Shown here: positions 40,900 through 51,201 of the stretch, piece by piece | Layout of the letters: each line of letters starts with the position of its first letter | Numbering within the stretch: position 1 is the stretch's first letter | Source: Brenneria izbisi | GTDB lineage: Bacteria; Pseudomonadota; Gammaproteobacteria; Enterobacterales; Enterobacteriaceae | Reading direction: 5' to 3' | DNA length: 64,000 bases | Assembly (NCBI RefSeq): GCF_025840185.1 | Contig: NZ_JAMPJU010000015.1 | Span: 1-64,000, forward strand | The notes under the pieces: generated by a model | Told to the model about the DNA's origin: nothing | Seen by the model: only the letters and a program-made list of their open reading frames with translations | Database searches by the model: none | Position numbers and translations under genes: made by a program

Positions 40900-40928
40900 A
40901 AAAAAAGCCCCGACAACACGCCGGGGCC
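40900..40928 (-). terminator. Terminator of cutC
   Basis: On the reverse strand GCCCCG / CGGGGC with an 8- to 9-base loop is followed by at least six T. It ends the cutC transcript about 110 bases past the stop, leaving a 3' UTR. In E. coli the SigmaE-dependent RNA MicL comes from this region; I see no SigmaE promoter here (no GGAACTT on the coding strand inside cutC). Confidence 0.85.
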
Positions 40929-41033
40929 TGGTACTCGCAAGCAAACCGGATGGTATGCTGCGCGGCAAGGGATAAATGAGTGATCACGAGACAGACATTG
41001 TCAGTCTCGCTGACGCTAACTAACCGACGAATA

Positions 41034-41795
41034 TCACGAAACGGGTGAGGTTTCACGATCCGGGCTCAACGCCCGCTTCATGGCGGCTACCACATCAGCA
41101 TCCACGCGATACCGACTGAATTCATCCATGTCGGTATTATCTCCGCACATGGAAACACCGATTTTTCGGTAGCGCATCACGGATGGCGTCTGCTGTCCGG
41201 CTGAACTGTGCAACTCCTGAATGCCGCTTTGCTGGAACTTTTGCAGGTTGGTGAGACGAACACCGGAACCAGCCATAATGATTGGACCACGACTAGCCTG
41301 AGTTAGTTCACGTAATAATATCAATCCATTTTCCGCCGTCTGCTGTTGCCCTGACGTCAGGATGCGGGACACGCCCAAATCCGTTAGTTGCTCTAATGCC
41401 AGATGCGGGTTGAGGCACATATCGAAAGCGCGATGAAATGTCACCGACATGCCTTGCGCCAGCGACATGATTTGCTTCATTCGGGGCAAATCGATGTGTC
41501 CTTCTGGATCCAGTATCCCCACCACCAGCCCCGGAAATCCCATCGCCTTGATTTGTTCCACCTCATATTTGATCGTTGCAAATTCTGTTTCGCTATAGCA
41601 GAAATCACCACCACGGGGCCGGACAATCGGATGAACGGGAATCGTTACCTGGTCGCGGGCAAGACGCAACATGCCATATCCGGGCGTTAAACCGCCCTCT
41701 CGTTGTCCGGCGCAAAGCTCAATACGATCCGCGCCAGACTGCGCCGCCGTTATCGCGCACTCGACGCTGTAACAACATACTTCCAGTTTTGTCAT
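41034..41795 (-). CDS. cutC: CutC family protein
   Basis: A TIM-barrel protein of 253 residues, historically linked to copper tolerance, although in E. coli that phenotype has been attributed to the overlapping MicL RNA. Family blocks are [56 protein letters not shown] and [12 protein letters not shown]. The ATG at 41795 follows GAGG; an in-frame GTG two codons earlier would overlap that ribosome-binding site. In E. coli torZY stands between cmoB and cutC; here it does not. Confidence 0.93.
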   Translation of the reverse strand: MTKLEVCCYSVECAITAAQSGADRIELCAGQREGGLTPGYGMLRLARDQVTIPVHPIVRPRGGDFCYSETEFATIKYEVEQIKAMGFPGLVVGILDPEGHIDLPRMKQIMSLAQGMSVTFHRAFDMCLNPHLALEQLTDLGVSRILTSGQQQTAENGLILLRELTQASRGPIIMAGSGVRLTNLQKFQQSGIQELHSSAGQQTPSVMRYRKIGVSMCGDNTDMDEFSRYRVDADVVAAMKRALSPDRETSPVS

Positions 41796-42001
41796 AGCCA
41801 CCTCTATTTCAAACCAATGAACACCAAATATTTTCCTTAAAGGGAATAGTTAACTATGACATTCAGGCTCGTTTTATGAGTAGACAAGAGTCACAATGAA
41901 GGTAACGCTCGGCGAAATAAATATGACATAAACCACAATTTCGTTAATGTATCCACGTCAGGTCGTTATGATCTAAACGACCTGCAACTTTTCTTTATTG
42001 C

Positions 42002-42547
42002 CTATTCGCCATTTTCGCTGGCGACAATATCGCGAATATCATAAGGATGAAATTTGAGGGTGACTTTTCCTCTGGTAACCGCCAACGTGGGATTGGGAAG
42101 CCGCTCGTTCTCACCTTGCGGTGAACTGAATTTAAGCTTTATCCCTGGCGCGCGTAATGCTTCATCAGATAAACAAGCCAACGCCCGTTGATGCAATGTT
42201 GCCGCATCGCCCGGTAATACCAGTTCTATATGTTCCCACCCTTCATGGGGATAATGCTGCTTACCCGGCCAGGGTAATTCAATGCAATCAATTTCCCATG
42301 GCCCGATTTTGATTACCGAATCTAATATGAAAAGACAGATGGCGCGGCCATTAATCATCTTCTCGGATAGCAATGCGCCGTTACCCGACAGTTCGGTTTT
42401 CCAGCGTTCCGCCGTGCTGTGCTGATGGCAGCGCAGAGAGAGGTGATCGGCATGAAATGACATTAAATCAAGTTGAAGATCCGCAGCCAATGCCATGAGC
42501 TCCTTTTCAAAACGCGCCAAATCCTGGGTTAATGTTTCAGACAGCAT
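42002..42547 (-). CDS. yecM: YecM family protein (VOC fold)
   Basis: A cytoplasmic 181-residue protein (E. coli YecM 188) related to the glyoxalase/vicinal-oxygen-chelate fold, without known activity. Recognisable segments are FHADHLSLRC, CLFILDSVIKIGPWEIDCIELPWPGK (split by the fold) and the C-terminal LKFHPYDIRDIVASENGE. It stands between cutC and argS as in E. coli, but is transcribed away from argS. Confidence 0.88.
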   Translation of the reverse strand: MLSETLTQDLARFEKELMALAADLQLDLMSFHADHLSLRCHQHSTAERWKTELSGNGALLSEKMINGRAICLFILDSVIKIGPWEIDCIELPWPGKQHYPHEGWEHIELVLPGDAATLHQRALACLSDEALRAPGIKLKFSSPQGENERLPNPTLAVTRGKVTLKFHPYDIRDIVASENGE

Positions 42548-42755
42548 GCAAGAAAACTCCTAACTGATTTTTAACGATATTTTATATAAATCCATACATC
42601 AATCACATCCAGATTCATAAAAATCTTTGATGTAATCAGTAAATGATTTATATCTTAAATCTATTTAATAAAAAAAATAAAACATTAAATACAATGGGAT
42701 AAAAAACCCAACAGCATGATTAATAAATAAAAAACTTAGCGACTTCGGATAATTG

Positions 42756-42789
42756 AGATAACTCTCATCATGTTATCTGGGAGTTATCT
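42756..42789. promoter_or_regulatory. Inverted and direct repeat upstream of a small membrane protein gene
   Basis: AGATAACTC (42756-42764) pairs with GAGTTATCT (42781-42789), and an extra GTTATCT lies inside (42772-42778), giving two GTTAT boxes 11 bp apart. The element lies 81 bp before the ATG at 42870 in an AT-rich 322-bp spacer (42548-42869) with no other gene. It could be an operator for a dimeric regulator or a transcribed hairpin; which regulator is unknown. Confidence 0.45.
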
Positions 42790-42869
42790 TAAATAAAAAG
42801 CACCCCATTGTACGATGAAAAAAAACAAGATACTCTGATTCAAGTTAATATACAGAGAGGGTGAAGGAT

Positions 42870-42989
42870 ATGATTTTGTTAATTATTTCAATATTGCTGG
42901 TGATAATTGCAGCATATGCGATTTTTCGTCACTTTAAAACTAGAAATGAGCTTAAAATCGGCGCCAATCCTCGCAGCCGAAAACGTTAA
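42870..42989 (+). CDS. Small single-pass membrane protein (39 residues)
   Basis: MILLIISILLVIIAAYAIF forms one clear transmembrane helix at the very N-terminus, followed by a basic tail (RHFKTRNELKIGANPRSRKR). The ATG has an excellent ribosome-binding region (AGAGGGTGAAGGAT). With the helix first and the positive tail after it, the C-terminus should face the cytoplasm. I do not recognise the family. Small proteins of this shape often tune transporters or sensor kinases, but nothing here tells a partner. It stands between yecM and argS. Confidence 0.6.
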   Translation: MILLIISILLVIIAAYAIFRHFKTRNELKIGANPRSRKR

Positions 42990-43178
42990 ATAAATAATTA
43001 ATTATTCTGCCGCATTCCGTTCCACACTAATAAAGATAATCCACTTTTTAACTTCCCTATCATCCGTTTTCCACTTCATTGTGAGCCTGTCATGTTCTGC
43101 TGCCAATACGCCCGTTTGCTGACTCATAAAGGCAAATATGGTATAAGCAGGGCTTGGTTTTTTATTTAAGGTAACCCG

Positions 43179-44909
43179 GTGAATATTCAGGCTCTTCTCT
43201 CCGAAAAAGTCAGTCAGGCCTTGGCCGCGGCGGGTGCGCCGCTCAACAGCGAAGCGCAAGTTCGTCAGTCCGCAAAAGCACAGTTTGGCGATTACCAAGC
43301 GAATGGTGTTATGGTTGTGGCAAAGACACTTGGCATGCCCCCACGCCAGTTGGCGGAAAAGGTGCTCCAGCATTTAACGCTGGATGGCATTGCCGCGAAA
43401 ACAGAAATCGCAGGCCCAGGTTTTATCAACATTTTTCTTGATAAACGATGGGTCGCCGGTCAGGTAGAGAACGTGCTGAACGCGCCAAAACTTGGGGTCG
43501 CCCCGGTTAAGCCGCAAACCATTGTTATCGACTATTCCGCGCCCAACGTGGCCAAAGAGATGCACGTCGGTCACCTGCGCTCCACCATCATCGGTGACGC
43601 GGCTGTCCGCACATTGACGTTTCTCGGCCATAATGTGATTCGCGCCAACCACGTCGGCGACTGGGGTACGCAGTTCGGTATGTTAATCGCCTATCTTGAG
43701 AAAGTGCAGAATGAAAACGCCAGCGAGATGGATCTGTCGGATCTTGAGGCATTCTATCGTGAAGCGAAAAAACACTATGACGAAGAGGCCGAATTTGCCG
43801 AGCGCGCGCGCGGCTACGTGGTAAAACTTCAGGGCGGCGATGAGTATTGCCGTCAGATGTGGCGCAAGCTCGTCGATATCACCATGACGCAGAACCAGCT
43901 TAATTATGAGCGTCTCAATGTCACGTTGACCAAAGACGATGTGATGGGTGAAAGCCTGTACAACAGCCTGTTGCCAGACATTGTGGCTGATCTTAAAGCG
44001 AAAGGTCTGGCGGTTGAAAGCGAAGGCGCGACAGTCGTATTTCTTGATGAATTTAAAAACAAGGAAGGCGAACCGATGGGCGTCATCATCCAGAAAAAAG
44101 ATGGCGGCTACCTTTACACCACCACAGATATCGCCTGCGCGAAATATCGCTACGAAACGCTGCATGCCGATCGTGTGCTCTACTATATCGATTCCCGTCA
44201 GCACCAGCACTTGATGCAAGCCTGGGCCATTGTGCGTAAAGCCGGTTATGTTCCCGACAGCGTCAGCCTGGAGCATCACATGTTCGGCATGATGCTGGGG
44301 AAAGACGGCAAACCGTTTAAAACGCGTGCCGGCGGCACCATCAAGCTGGTTGATTTGCTGGATGAAGCCTATGAGCGAGCCTACAAGCTTATCGCCGCCA
44401 AAAACCCGGAGATGTCCGCGGATGAGTTAAGCGCACTGGCGAATGTGGTTTCCATCGGCGCCATCAAATATGCCGACCTGTCGAAAAGCCGTACCACCGA
44501 TTACGTGTTTGACTGGGACAACATGCTGGCATTCGAAGGCAACACCGCCCCTTATATGCAATACGCCTATACTCGCGTGGCATCGATCTTTAAACGCGCT
44601 GGTGTGCAGGAAGCGGCGTTGACTCAGCCCGTACAACTGACCGAAGATCGCGAATTGGCGCTGGCAACTCGTTTACTACAATTTGAAGAGACGATCACCA
44701 CCGTGGCGCGTGAGGGGACGCCGCACGTCATGTGCGCCTATCTTTACGATGTGGCGGGTCTGTTCTCCGGCTTCTATGAGCATTGTCCGATCCTGAATGC
44801 GGAGAATGAGGATGTCCGTCAGAGCCGCCTTAAACTTGCGTTGCTGACCGCCAAAACGCTCAAACAAGGTCTGGATACATTGGGTATCGAAACGGTCGAG
44901 AAGATGTAA
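43179..44909 (+). CDS. argS: Arginyl-tRNA synthetase
   Basis: Class I synthetase charging tRNA-Arg; 576 residues, as in E. coli (577). The HIGH motif appears as HVGH in [16 protein letters not shown]. The KMSK loop is replaced by [10 protein letters not shown], which is normal for this family. The start is GTG at 43179, with AAGG upstream, as in E. coli. Directly after it comes a perfect 15-bp hairpin and then convergent murJ. In E. coli the gene beyond argS is flhE of the flagellar cluster. Confidence 0.97.
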   Translation: MNIQALLSEKVSQALAAAGAPLNSEAQVRQSAKAQFGDYQANGVMVVAKTLGMPPRQLAEKVLQHLTLDGIAAKTEIAGPGFINIFLDKRWVAGQVENVLNAPKLGVAPVKPQTIVIDYSAPNVAKEMHVGHLRSTIIGDAAVRTLTFLGHNVIRANHVGDWGTQFGMLIAYLEKVQNENASEMDLSDLEAFYREAKKHYDEEAEFAERARGYVVKLQGGDEYCRQMWRKLVDITMTQNQLNYERLNVTLTKDDVMGESLYNSLLPDIVADLKAKGLAVESEGATVVFLDEFKNKEGEPMGVIIQKKDGGYLYTTTDIACAKYRYETLHADRVLYYIDSRQHQHLMQAWAIVRKAGYVPDSVSLEHHMFGMMLGKDGKPFKTRAGGTIKLVDLLDEAYERAYKLIAAKNPEMSADELSALANVVSIGAIKYADLSKSRTTDYVFDWDNMLAFEGNTAPYMQYAYTRVASIFKRAGVQEAALTQPVQLTEDRELALATRLLQFEETITTVAREGTPHVMCAYLYDVAGLFSGFYEHCPILNAENEDVRQSRLKLALLTAKTLKQGLDTLGIETVEKM

Positions 44910-44932
44910 CGCCTGATTGTCCGGCATTACAC

Positions 44933-44968
44933 AGCAAACGCCATTGGCACAGCCAATGGCGTTTGCTT
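44933..44968. terminator. Bidirectional terminator between argS and murJ
   Basis: GCAAACGCCATTGGC / GCCAATGGCGTTTGC forms a perfect 15-bp stem with a 3-base loop, filling most of the 69-bp gap between the convergent genes. Confidence 0.92.
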
Positions 44969-44978
44969 ATGCGGCGTT

Positions 44979-46517
44979 TCAGCCAGCACTATGTCGGGCA
45001 AAATCCCGCGGACGAAAGCCTAACAGCGCCAGCGTAACGAAGTACGCGCCCGCCCCTGCAACCACCATGACCATCAGACGTGCTATGCGATGCGTCATGC
45101 TGCCGATATCCCAAGCCGGCATCCACCACAACAGGCCAATCAGCACCAGCGCCATCACCACGACCGCCACGCCCAGTTTTAGCAGAAAAGGCGTCCAACC
45201 TGGCTGCGGATGAAAAATATCCTGCTTACGCAACTGCCAGAACAACAAGCCCGCATTGATACAGGACGCCAACCCGATAGACAGCGCCAACCCCGCGTGC
45301 TGCAACGGCCCGATGAAAATCAGGTTCATGATCTGCGTCAGAATCAACGTGACGATCGCAATTTTCACCGGCGTTTTGATATCCTGCCGTGAGTAAAAAC
45401 CAGGCACCAGAACCTTGACGACGATCAACCCCATCAGCCCCACCGAATAGGCAATCAGCGCGCGCTGCGTCATCGCCGCATCAAAGGCGTTAAATTCGCC
45501 GTACTGAAACAGCGACACGGTTAATGGCTGCGCCAAAATGCCTAACGCCACCGCACTCGGCAACGCCAGAACAAAGCACAGCCGCAATCCCCAATCCATC
45601 AAGCGCGAATACTCATCAACGTTGCCGCTGGCAAAGCTTTTCGCCAATGAAGGCAGCAGGATGGTGCCCAGCGCCACCCCCAGCACCCCGGAAGGAAACT
45701 CCATCAACCTGTCGGCGTAATACATCCACGACACCGAACCTTCAACCAGAAAGGAGGCGAAAATAGTGTTGATGATCAGTGAGATCTGGCTGACAGAGAC
45801 GCCAAGGATAGCTGGCCCCATCAGCCTCATCACCCGCCAGACGCCTGGCTCGCGCCACTTAATACGCGGCAACACCAGCATGCCAATCTTTTTCAGATAG
45901 GGTAGTTGGTAGCCCAACTGGAGCAGGCCGCCAACCAGCACGGCCCACGCCAGCGCCATGACCGGCGGATTGAAATAGGGCGCGGCAAACAGCGAAAAAC
46001 CGATCATGCTGACATTGAGCAGCGTGGGAGCAAACGCCGGTACGGAGAAACGGTTCCAGTTATTCAGTACCGAGCCCGCCATCGACGCCAGCGAAATCAG
46101 CAAGATGTAAGGGAACGTCACGCGCAGCAGCGCGGTGGTCAGTTCAAAACGCTCCGGCGTGGCGGCGAAACCGGGCGCGGTCACCATAATCACCCAGGGC
46201 GCGGCCAGCATGCCGGCGATGGTCACCAATGCCAGCGCCAGCGTCAACATACCGGAGACATAGGCAAGAAAGGTACGCGTCGCTTCTTCACCCTGCTGAC
46301 TCTTGTACTCCGCCAAAATAGGGATAAAAGCCTGGGAAAATGCCCCTTCGGCAAAAATGCGCCGCAGCAGATTGGGCAGTTTAAATGCAATAAAGAAGGA
46401 GTCCGCCACCATGCCAGCCCCGAAAACGCGGGCGATAATGGCATCACGCACAAAACCTAAAATGCGTGACAGCATGGTCATGGCGCTGACGGCGCTCAGT
46501 GATTTAAGTAAATTCAT
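44979..46517 (-). CDS. murJ: Lipid II flippase MurJ (MviN)
   Basis: Essential flippase that moves lipid II to the periplasmic face; 512 residues (E. coli 511) with about fourteen hydrophobic helices. Family segments include [38 protein letters not shown] (two parts), [16 protein letters not shown] and [14 protein letters not shown]. The start at 46517 ([15 protein letters not shown]) is set by homology; 17 upstream codons in frame are excluded. Unlike E. coli, yceH and mviM do not separate it from rimJ, and flgN does not follow it. Confidence 0.96.
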   Translation of the reverse strand: MNLLKSLSAVSAMTMLSRILGFVRDAIIARVFGAGMVADSFFIAFKLPNLLRRIFAEGAFSQAFIPILAEYKSQQGEEATRTFLAYVSGMLTLALALVTIAGMLAAPWVIMVTAPGFAATPERFELTTALLRVTFPYILLISLASMAGSVLNNWNRFSVPAFAPTLLNVSMIGFSLFAAPYFNPPVMALAWAVLVGGLLQLGYQLPYLKKIGMLVLPRIKWREPGVWRVMRLMGPAILGVSVSQISLIINTIFASFLVEGSVSWMYYADRLMEFPSGVLGVALGTILLPSLAKSFASGNVDEYSRLMDWGLRLCFVLALPSAVALGILAQPLTVSLFQYGEFNAFDAAMTQRALIAYSVGLMGLIVVKVLVPGFYSRQDIKTPVKIAIVTLILTQIMNLIFIGPLQHAGLALSIGLASCINAGLLFWQLRKQDIFHPQPGWTPFLLKLGVAVVVMALVLIGLLWWMPAWDIGSMTHRIARLMVMVVAGAGAYFVTLALLGFRPRDFARHSAG

Positions 46518-46772
46518 CCGATTAATTCTGAAATGTCCGAGGACGATTATTGACCACGTTGGGATCATCCTGATTGCGGGATCCGGTTAGTCTACGCATT
46601 GCGCGTGTAATAGCTACCGAACATTGTAACCATCGCTGAATATTTCAGCTTTTTCTCAGCATTCTCTTCGATCGTTCGTAACGCGTTTCCCCAGCGGTGG
46701 CGGCCGCTCTTCCAACAGACAGCCAATCACGCTGGCTGCTGGTACACATGGCTGATATTTCATCATTATTCC

Positions 46773-47357
46773 TTAACGCTGCGGTATCCACTCATGGTTG
46801 ATCAGTACGGTCAAAACATGATCCTGCCATTTGCCGTCAATCAACAGATAGTCTTTCGCGTAACCTTCGCGTTCGAACCCCAGCCTGACCAGCAAATTAC
46901 CGCTACGATGATTATGCGGCATATGGTTAGCCATGATCCTGTGCATATGCTGGTGGCGCTGCATGTAACGTAACGCGGGTTTCAGCGCCTCATACATCAG
47001 CCCCTGCCCTTGCCATTTTTGCCCCAGCGAGTAGCCAAGATAGCAGGCATGAAATGCGCCGCGCAGCACGTTGCTAAAATTAGCCACGCCCATGACCTCA
47101 TTTTCATTGGGGTCCAGCAGCAAAAAATAGTAGGCGCTGCCCTGTTTATGCATATCGTTGATGACACTCAGCCGCGCCTGCCAGCCGGACGGGTAGCAAT
47201 GGCTGACATCACGCACCGGTTCCCAGGGCCTGAGAAAATCACGATTTTCCGCATAGTACTCAGCCAGCCGCCATGCATCACGCTCATGAGCTAAACGCAC
47301 CACTAACCGATCGGTGACTAAATGAACTTTTGCTGGCATAGAACGATAGCCAAACAT
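46773..47357 (-). CDS. rimJ: Ribosomal protein S5 N-acetyltransferase RimJ
   Basis: GNAT-family enzyme acetylating the N-terminal alanine of ribosomal protein S5; 194 residues, as in E. coli. Family sequence is strong: [50 protein letters not shown] and the acetyl-CoA loop [14 protein letters not shown]. The ATG at 47357 (MFGYRSM) lies just after GGGGGAAGGA, and four codons upstream in frame belong to that ribosome-binding site. It diverges from mdtH. Confidence 0.95.
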   Translation of the reverse strand: MFGYRSMPAKVHLVTDRLVVRLAHERDAWRLAEYYAENRDFLRPWEPVRDVSHCYPSGWQARLSVINDMHKQGSAYYFLLLDPNENEVMGVANFSNVLRGAFHACYLGYSLGQKWQGQGLMYEALKPALRYMQRHQHMHRIMANHMPHNHRSGNLLVRLGFEREGYAKDYLLIDGKWQDHVLTVLINHEWIPQR

Positions 47358-47664
47358 TCCTTCCCCCAAATAGCCGTTGCTTCGATAAGTAAAATTTATC
47401 GGGGTTAAAACAAATATTTTCTGACAGCAGAAAATACCGCATATGACTGATGATACTCACTATAACCGCATAAATTCTCTGGCGTAAAATCTCCATCGCC
47501 GAGTTATTGTCCAATCGAATCGGTAAAATTATTTTTTATGCTGAAAGTGCTACTCAGATAACGTTCCGTCGATAAAAAAATATTATCTATTAACGGGCTA
47601 TCCCAAATAGGAAATAGGGTACAAAATAATCACGTCGGTTATTTTTCCTTTTTTGTGGTGATAC
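47358..47664. other. Divergent promoter region of rimJ and mdtH
   Basis: A 307-bp AT-rich spacer with no gene. Both flanking genes start from it, so two promoters are expected, but I cannot fix -10 and -35 boxes with confidence. Confidence 0.5.
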
Positions 47665-48870
47665 ATGCCGCTGATGTCGCGAGCTCGGAGTCTGGGCAAA
47701 TATTTTTTATTGCTGGATAATATGCTGGTGGTTCTGGGGTTTTTCGTTGTTTTTCCCCTTATTTCCATTCGTTTTGTCGATCAGCTTGGCTGGGCGGCAT
47801 TGTTAGTCGGTATTGCGCTGGGGTTGCGCCAGTTGATTCAACAAGGGCTGGGCATTTTCGGCGGTGCCATTGCCGACCGTTTCGGCGCCAGGCCGATGAT
47901 CGCCGCGGGAATGTTGTTACGCGCCGTCAGTTTCATTTTCATGGCGATTGCCGATGAACCCTGGCTCTTGTGGCTCTCCTGCCTCCTGTCAGGTTTGGGC
48001 GGAACGCTTTTCGATCCGCCACGCACCGCGCTGGTCATCAAACTGGTTCGTCCGCATGAACGTGGTCGATTTTACTCCCTGCTGATGGTGCAGGACAGTG
48101 CGGGTGCGGTGATCGGCGCCCTGCTCGGCAGTTGGCTGCTTCAGTACGACTTCGAAATCGTCTGCTGGGTGGGCGCGGTGATCTTCGTCCTGGCGGCCCT
48201 GGTGAATCTGTGGTTGTTGCCCGCATACCGTATCTCGACGGTTAAAACCCCTATTCTGGAAGGCATGACGCGCGTTATTCGCGATCGGCGCTTCCTGACC
48301 TATGTGCTGACCCTGACCGGTTATTATATGTTGGCGACGCAGGTGCTGTTGATGTTGCCTCTGATGGTGAATGAAATCGCCGGCACCCCCAGCGCGGTAA
48401 AATGGATGTATGCGATTGAAGCGATGCTATCGCTAACACTGCTCTACCCCCTCGCACGCTGGAGCGAAAAACGTTTCCGGCTGGAACAACGCCTGATGGC
48501 CGGTCTGTTTCTCATGTCAATGAGTATGTTCCCGATCGGCCTGACCAGCGGTTTGCAAACGTTGCTGATGCTCATCAGCCTGTTTTATCTCGGCGCCATC
48601 ATTGCAGAGCCCGCGCGTGAAACACTGAGCGCGTCACTGGCCGATGCCCGCGCCAGAGGCAGTTATATGGGATTCAGTCGTCTTGGGCTGGCGCTGGGCG
48701 GCATGATTGGCTATAGCGGCGGTGGCTGGCTGTTTGATGCCGGGCATGCCCTGAATCAGCCGGAGCTCCCCTGGTTTATGCTGGGCGCCATTGGTTTTCT
48801 CACGCTGGCCGTGCTTCACTGGCAGTTCAATCAACGCCGCATCGAACCGGCGATGTTGAGTGGCCGCTAG
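47665..48870 (+). CDS. mdtH: Multidrug resistance protein MdtH (MFS)
   Basis: Inner-membrane drug/proton antiporter of the major facilitator superfamily, 401 residues with twelve predicted helices. Motif A after helix 2 reads [12 protein letters not shown]. Other blocks, such as [20 protein letters not shown] at the start and [20 protein letters not shown] near residue 320, follow E. coli MdtH closely. In E. coli overexpression gives quinolone resistance. It is followed by grxB as in E. coli. Confidence 0.94.
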   Translation: MPLMSRARSLGKYFLLLDNMLVVLGFFVVFPLISIRFVDQLGWAALLVGIALGLRQLIQQGLGIFGGAIADRFGARPMIAAGMLLRAVSFIFMAIADEPWLLWLSCLLSGLGGTLFDPPRTALVIKLVRPHERGRFYSLLMVQDSAGAVIGALLGSWLLQYDFEIVCWVGAVIFVLAALVNLWLLPAYRISTVKTPILEGMTRVIRDRRFLTYVLTLTGYYMLATQVLLMLPLMVNEIAGTPSAVKWMYAIEAMLSLTLLYPLARWSEKRFRLEQRLMAGLFLMSMSMFPIGLTSGLQTLLMLISLFYLGAIIAEPARETLSASLADARARGSYMGFSRLGLALGGMIGYSGGGWLFDAGHALNQPELPWFMLGAIGFLTLAVLHWQFNQRRIEPAMLSGR

Positions 48871-48876
48871 ATTTTG

Positions 48877-48909
48877 GCTTTACCGATGATTTGATCTCAC
48901 CGGTAAAGC
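48877..48909 (+). terminator. Possible terminator after mdtH
   Basis: GCTTTACCG and CGGTAAAGC pair over 9 bp around a 15-base loop just after the mdtH stop. No T run follows directly, so confidence is moderate. Confidence 0.5.
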
Positions 48910-49108
48910 ACTCCATACTTTCCCAATACATTCAAATAATTGTTATCGATTATTTGTGGCGTATATGCCCGGCCGCATTTGCGGCCATTGCCTTATACCC
49001 CGCGTCGTGATGTGACATTCTGTCGGTGTTGCGCGTACGCCAGCCATGCGCAAACATGCCGCCACATCGCAGACAACGGGTACATCAGTGAACCAAAGGA
49101 TAACAAGT

Positions 49109-49756
49109 ATGAAGTTATATATTTACGATCACTGCCCCTTTTGTGTAAAAGCCCGGATGATTTTCGGCCTGAAGAATATCCCTGTTGAACTGCAAATATT
49201 AGCCAATGATGATGAGGCGACGCCCAAGAAAATGATTGGCGAAAAAATGGTGCCGATCCTGCAAAAAGACGATGGCAGCTTCATGCCGGAAAGTATGGAT
49301 ATTGTTCATTTCATCGATAATTATGACCAGAAACCGCTTCTGACCGGACCGACCAATCCGGCAATCGACGCCTGGTTGCGCAAAGTATCCGATTATACGA
49401 CACGTCTGATTATTCCGCGTTTTGCTCAGGCGGCATTCGAGGAGTTTGCCGCGGCTTCCGCCCGTCAGTATTTCATCAGCAAAAAAGAAGCCCAGATAGG
49501 CAGTTTTGCGGAACACCTTGACCATTCACCCGGTTTGATTAAAAAGCTGAATAACGACTTACAGGAACTGGACCCGCTGATCGTTCGATCCAATGGCTGC
49601 AATGGCGAACTGTCGACGGACGATATCCATCTGTTCCCGCTGCTGCGCTCCTTGTCGATTGTCGCTGGCGTCACGCCGCCGTCACGGGTTACCGCCTACC
49701 GCGACAATATGGCCAAACAGACTCAGATCACCTTGCTGAGCAGTCTGGCGCAATAA
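49109..49756 (+). CDS. grxB: Glutaredoxin 2
   Basis: An atypical, glutathione-transferase-like glutaredoxin of 215 residues, as in E. coli. The redox site C9-P-F-C12 lies in the N-terminal thioredoxin fold (KLYIYDHCPFCVKARM), followed by the cis-proline region KMVPIL and an all-helical C-terminal domain ending TQITLLSSLAQ. It reduces glutathione-mixed disulphides in the cytoplasm. The ATG at 49109 follows AAAGGATAA; an upstream extension in frame is not supported. A hairpin lies after the stop. Confidence 0.96.
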   Translation: MKLYIYDHCPFCVKARMIFGLKNIPVELQILANDDEATPKKMIGEKMVPILQKDDGSFMPESMDIVHFIDNYDQKPLLTGPTNPAIDAWLRKVSDYTTRLIIPRFAQAAFEEFAAASARQYFISKKEAQIGSFAEHLDHSPGLIKKLNNDLQELDPLIVRSNGCNGELSTDDIHLFPLLRSLSIVAGVTPPSRVTAYRDNMAKQTQITLLSSLAQ

Positions 49757-49781
49757 ATCTTGATGCAATAAACCCTTGTTT

Positions 49782-49804
49782 TGCCGCTTCGCCATGAAGC
49801 GGCA
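49782..49804 (+). terminator. Possible terminator after grxB
   Basis: TGCCGCTTC and GAAGCGGCA form a perfect 9-bp stem with a 5-base loop, 26 bases past the grxB stop; the tail TTCTCC is only partly T. Confidence 0.6.
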
Positions 49805-49969
49805 TTCTCCGCGTCGCATAGGATAACGTTCACCAGTGCTCTGTCCGCGCGCGCCAGACACCTTATTTTCAGTGCTATCTGATTGGTCTGGCCGGGGTAA
49901 ACATGCACGCTGTGCTTGCATGTGAATAACTGGATTACACACCAAAAAAACCTGATTGAGGTTAATGAA

Positions 49970-50533
49970 ATGAAGAAGTTAGGAATAGCGGCAATGGCAT
50001 TGCTGCTTGTTTTTTCGCTAAGCGGTTGCAACAAACTGACGCAATACACACTGAGCGAACAGGAAGTGAACGAGTACCTGCAAAAACACAATGATTACAA
50101 AAAACAGTTGGGCGTTCCCGGCGTAGTGGATGCCAATATCGTGCTGACCGATTTAGCCAGTCAGATTGGCAGAGCCGAACCAGGGAAAATAACCCTATCA
50201 GGCAACGCCAAAGTGGACATCAGTTCGCTGCTCGGCAACCAGAACGCCGACCTGAAACTGACCCTGAAAGCCCAGCCGGTATTCGATAAAACCCAGGGTG
50301 CGATCTATCTCAAAGAGATGGAACTGGTGGATTACACCGTTCAGCCGGAAAAAATGCAGACAATGATAAAGACCTTAAGTCCTTATCTGGATCAATCGCT
50401 GAAAAGTTATTTTGATCAAAAGCCAGCTTACATTCTGAATGCGGATAACAGCACTACCGAAGCGCTAGCAAAGAAAATGGCTAAAGGCATTGAAATCAAA
50501 CCGGGACAAATAGTCATTCTGTTCACCGACTAA
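49970..50533 (+). CDS. yceB: YceB lipoprotein (DUF1439)
   Basis: A predicted lipoprotein of 187 residues (E. coli 186). The signal sequence MKKLGIAAMALLLVFSLSGC ends in a lipobox with the acylated cysteine at position 20. The following residue is Asn, so outer-membrane delivery by Lol is expected. The mature domain is of the DUF1439 type (a lipid-binding-like fold) of unknown ligand. GAGG lies 9 bases before the ATG at 49970; an upstream ATG in frame would precede the signal peptide. The next gene, ycdY, ends only 60 bp further on. Confidence 0.92.
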   Translation: MKKLGIAAMALLLVFSLSGCNKLTQYTLSEQEVNEYLQKHNDYKKQLGVPGVVDANIVLTDLASQIGRAEPGKITLSGNAKVDISSLLGNQNADLKLTLKAQPVFDKTQGAIYLKEMELVDYTVQPEKMQTMIKTLSPYLDQSLKSYFDQKPAYILNADNSTTEALAKKMAKGIEIKPGQIVILFTD

Positions 50534-50593
50534 CCGCGCCCGTTCAACAGCGTTGGCGGCATGATTTCCGCCAGCGCCCATCCAATTTTCCGG

Positions 50594-51169
50594 CTATTCT
50601 TCGTTGTTATCCGCCGTGTTATTAACGTCTTCTTCCAACTCATCACGCATAGCATCCAACGCCTCACGGCAAACGACCGCCAGTGTGCGATAAAATGGCG
50701 TTACGGCATGGCTTTCCACCTTACCCAGAAAACGATGACTCCAGGGCAACAAATAATCATCAAACAAGGCGATCTGTGCCGCTGTTTCATCTTCCTGTGA
50801 GTGATCCTCCAGCCAGGATGCCGCCAGCAACAGCGCGCCAAAGTGATCGACCGCCCCGACATTCAACGGCATACCACGCGCCTGCAAAAAGCTGCGCACA
50901 TCCGACTGTTCATCATCAGTTTCATAGGCGGAACGCCAGGGCGGTACGGCGCAATTATCACCAATAAACAACGCCTGATAATCCGCTGCCATCGCTGTAA
51001 GATCGACGCCTTTTTCCAGCCGCTCCAGCAAGGACTCCTGATCCAGCGGCCAATGCTGCTGAAGTTTGCCCTCTTTAATGAGCGTGAGCACCGGCGCTAA
51101 TACCGGATCTTGCGGCTGACGATAAAACAACGTGCCCAATATACGGCACACAATAGAAAACTCGTTCAT
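50594..51169 (-). CDS. ycdY: TorD-family chaperone YcdY
   Basis: All-helical cytoplasmic chaperone of the TorD/DmsD family, 191 residues (E. coli 184). The start MNEFSIVCRILGTLFYRQPQDP and the family box EDYxxLF-like ADYQALFIGDNCAVPPWRSAY are clear, as is the DHFGALLLAASWLEDHS motif. In E. coli it assists the zinc phosphatase YcdX, encoded by the next upstream gene, and affects swarming. Here ycdX-ycdY keep the same order and strand with 32 bp between them. Confidence 0.94.
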   Translation of the reverse strand: MNEFSIVCRILGTLFYRQPQDPVLAPVLTLIKEGKLQQHWPLDQESLLERLEKGVDLTAMAADYQALFIGDNCAVPPWRSAYETDDEQSDVRSFLQARGMPLNVGAVDHFGALLLAASWLEDHSQEDETAAQIALFDDYLLPWSHRFLGKVESHAVTPFYRTLAVVCREALDAMRDELEEDVNNTADNNEE

Positions 51170-51201
51170 TCAAAAACCTGTTAATTATTTAAGTGACAAT
51201 G

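Noticed and set aside
41034-41795. A SigmaE promoter for a MicL-like RNA inside cutC
   Set aside because: No GGAACTT-type -35 box is present on the coding strand; the only GGAACTT seen (about 41235) is on the other strand.
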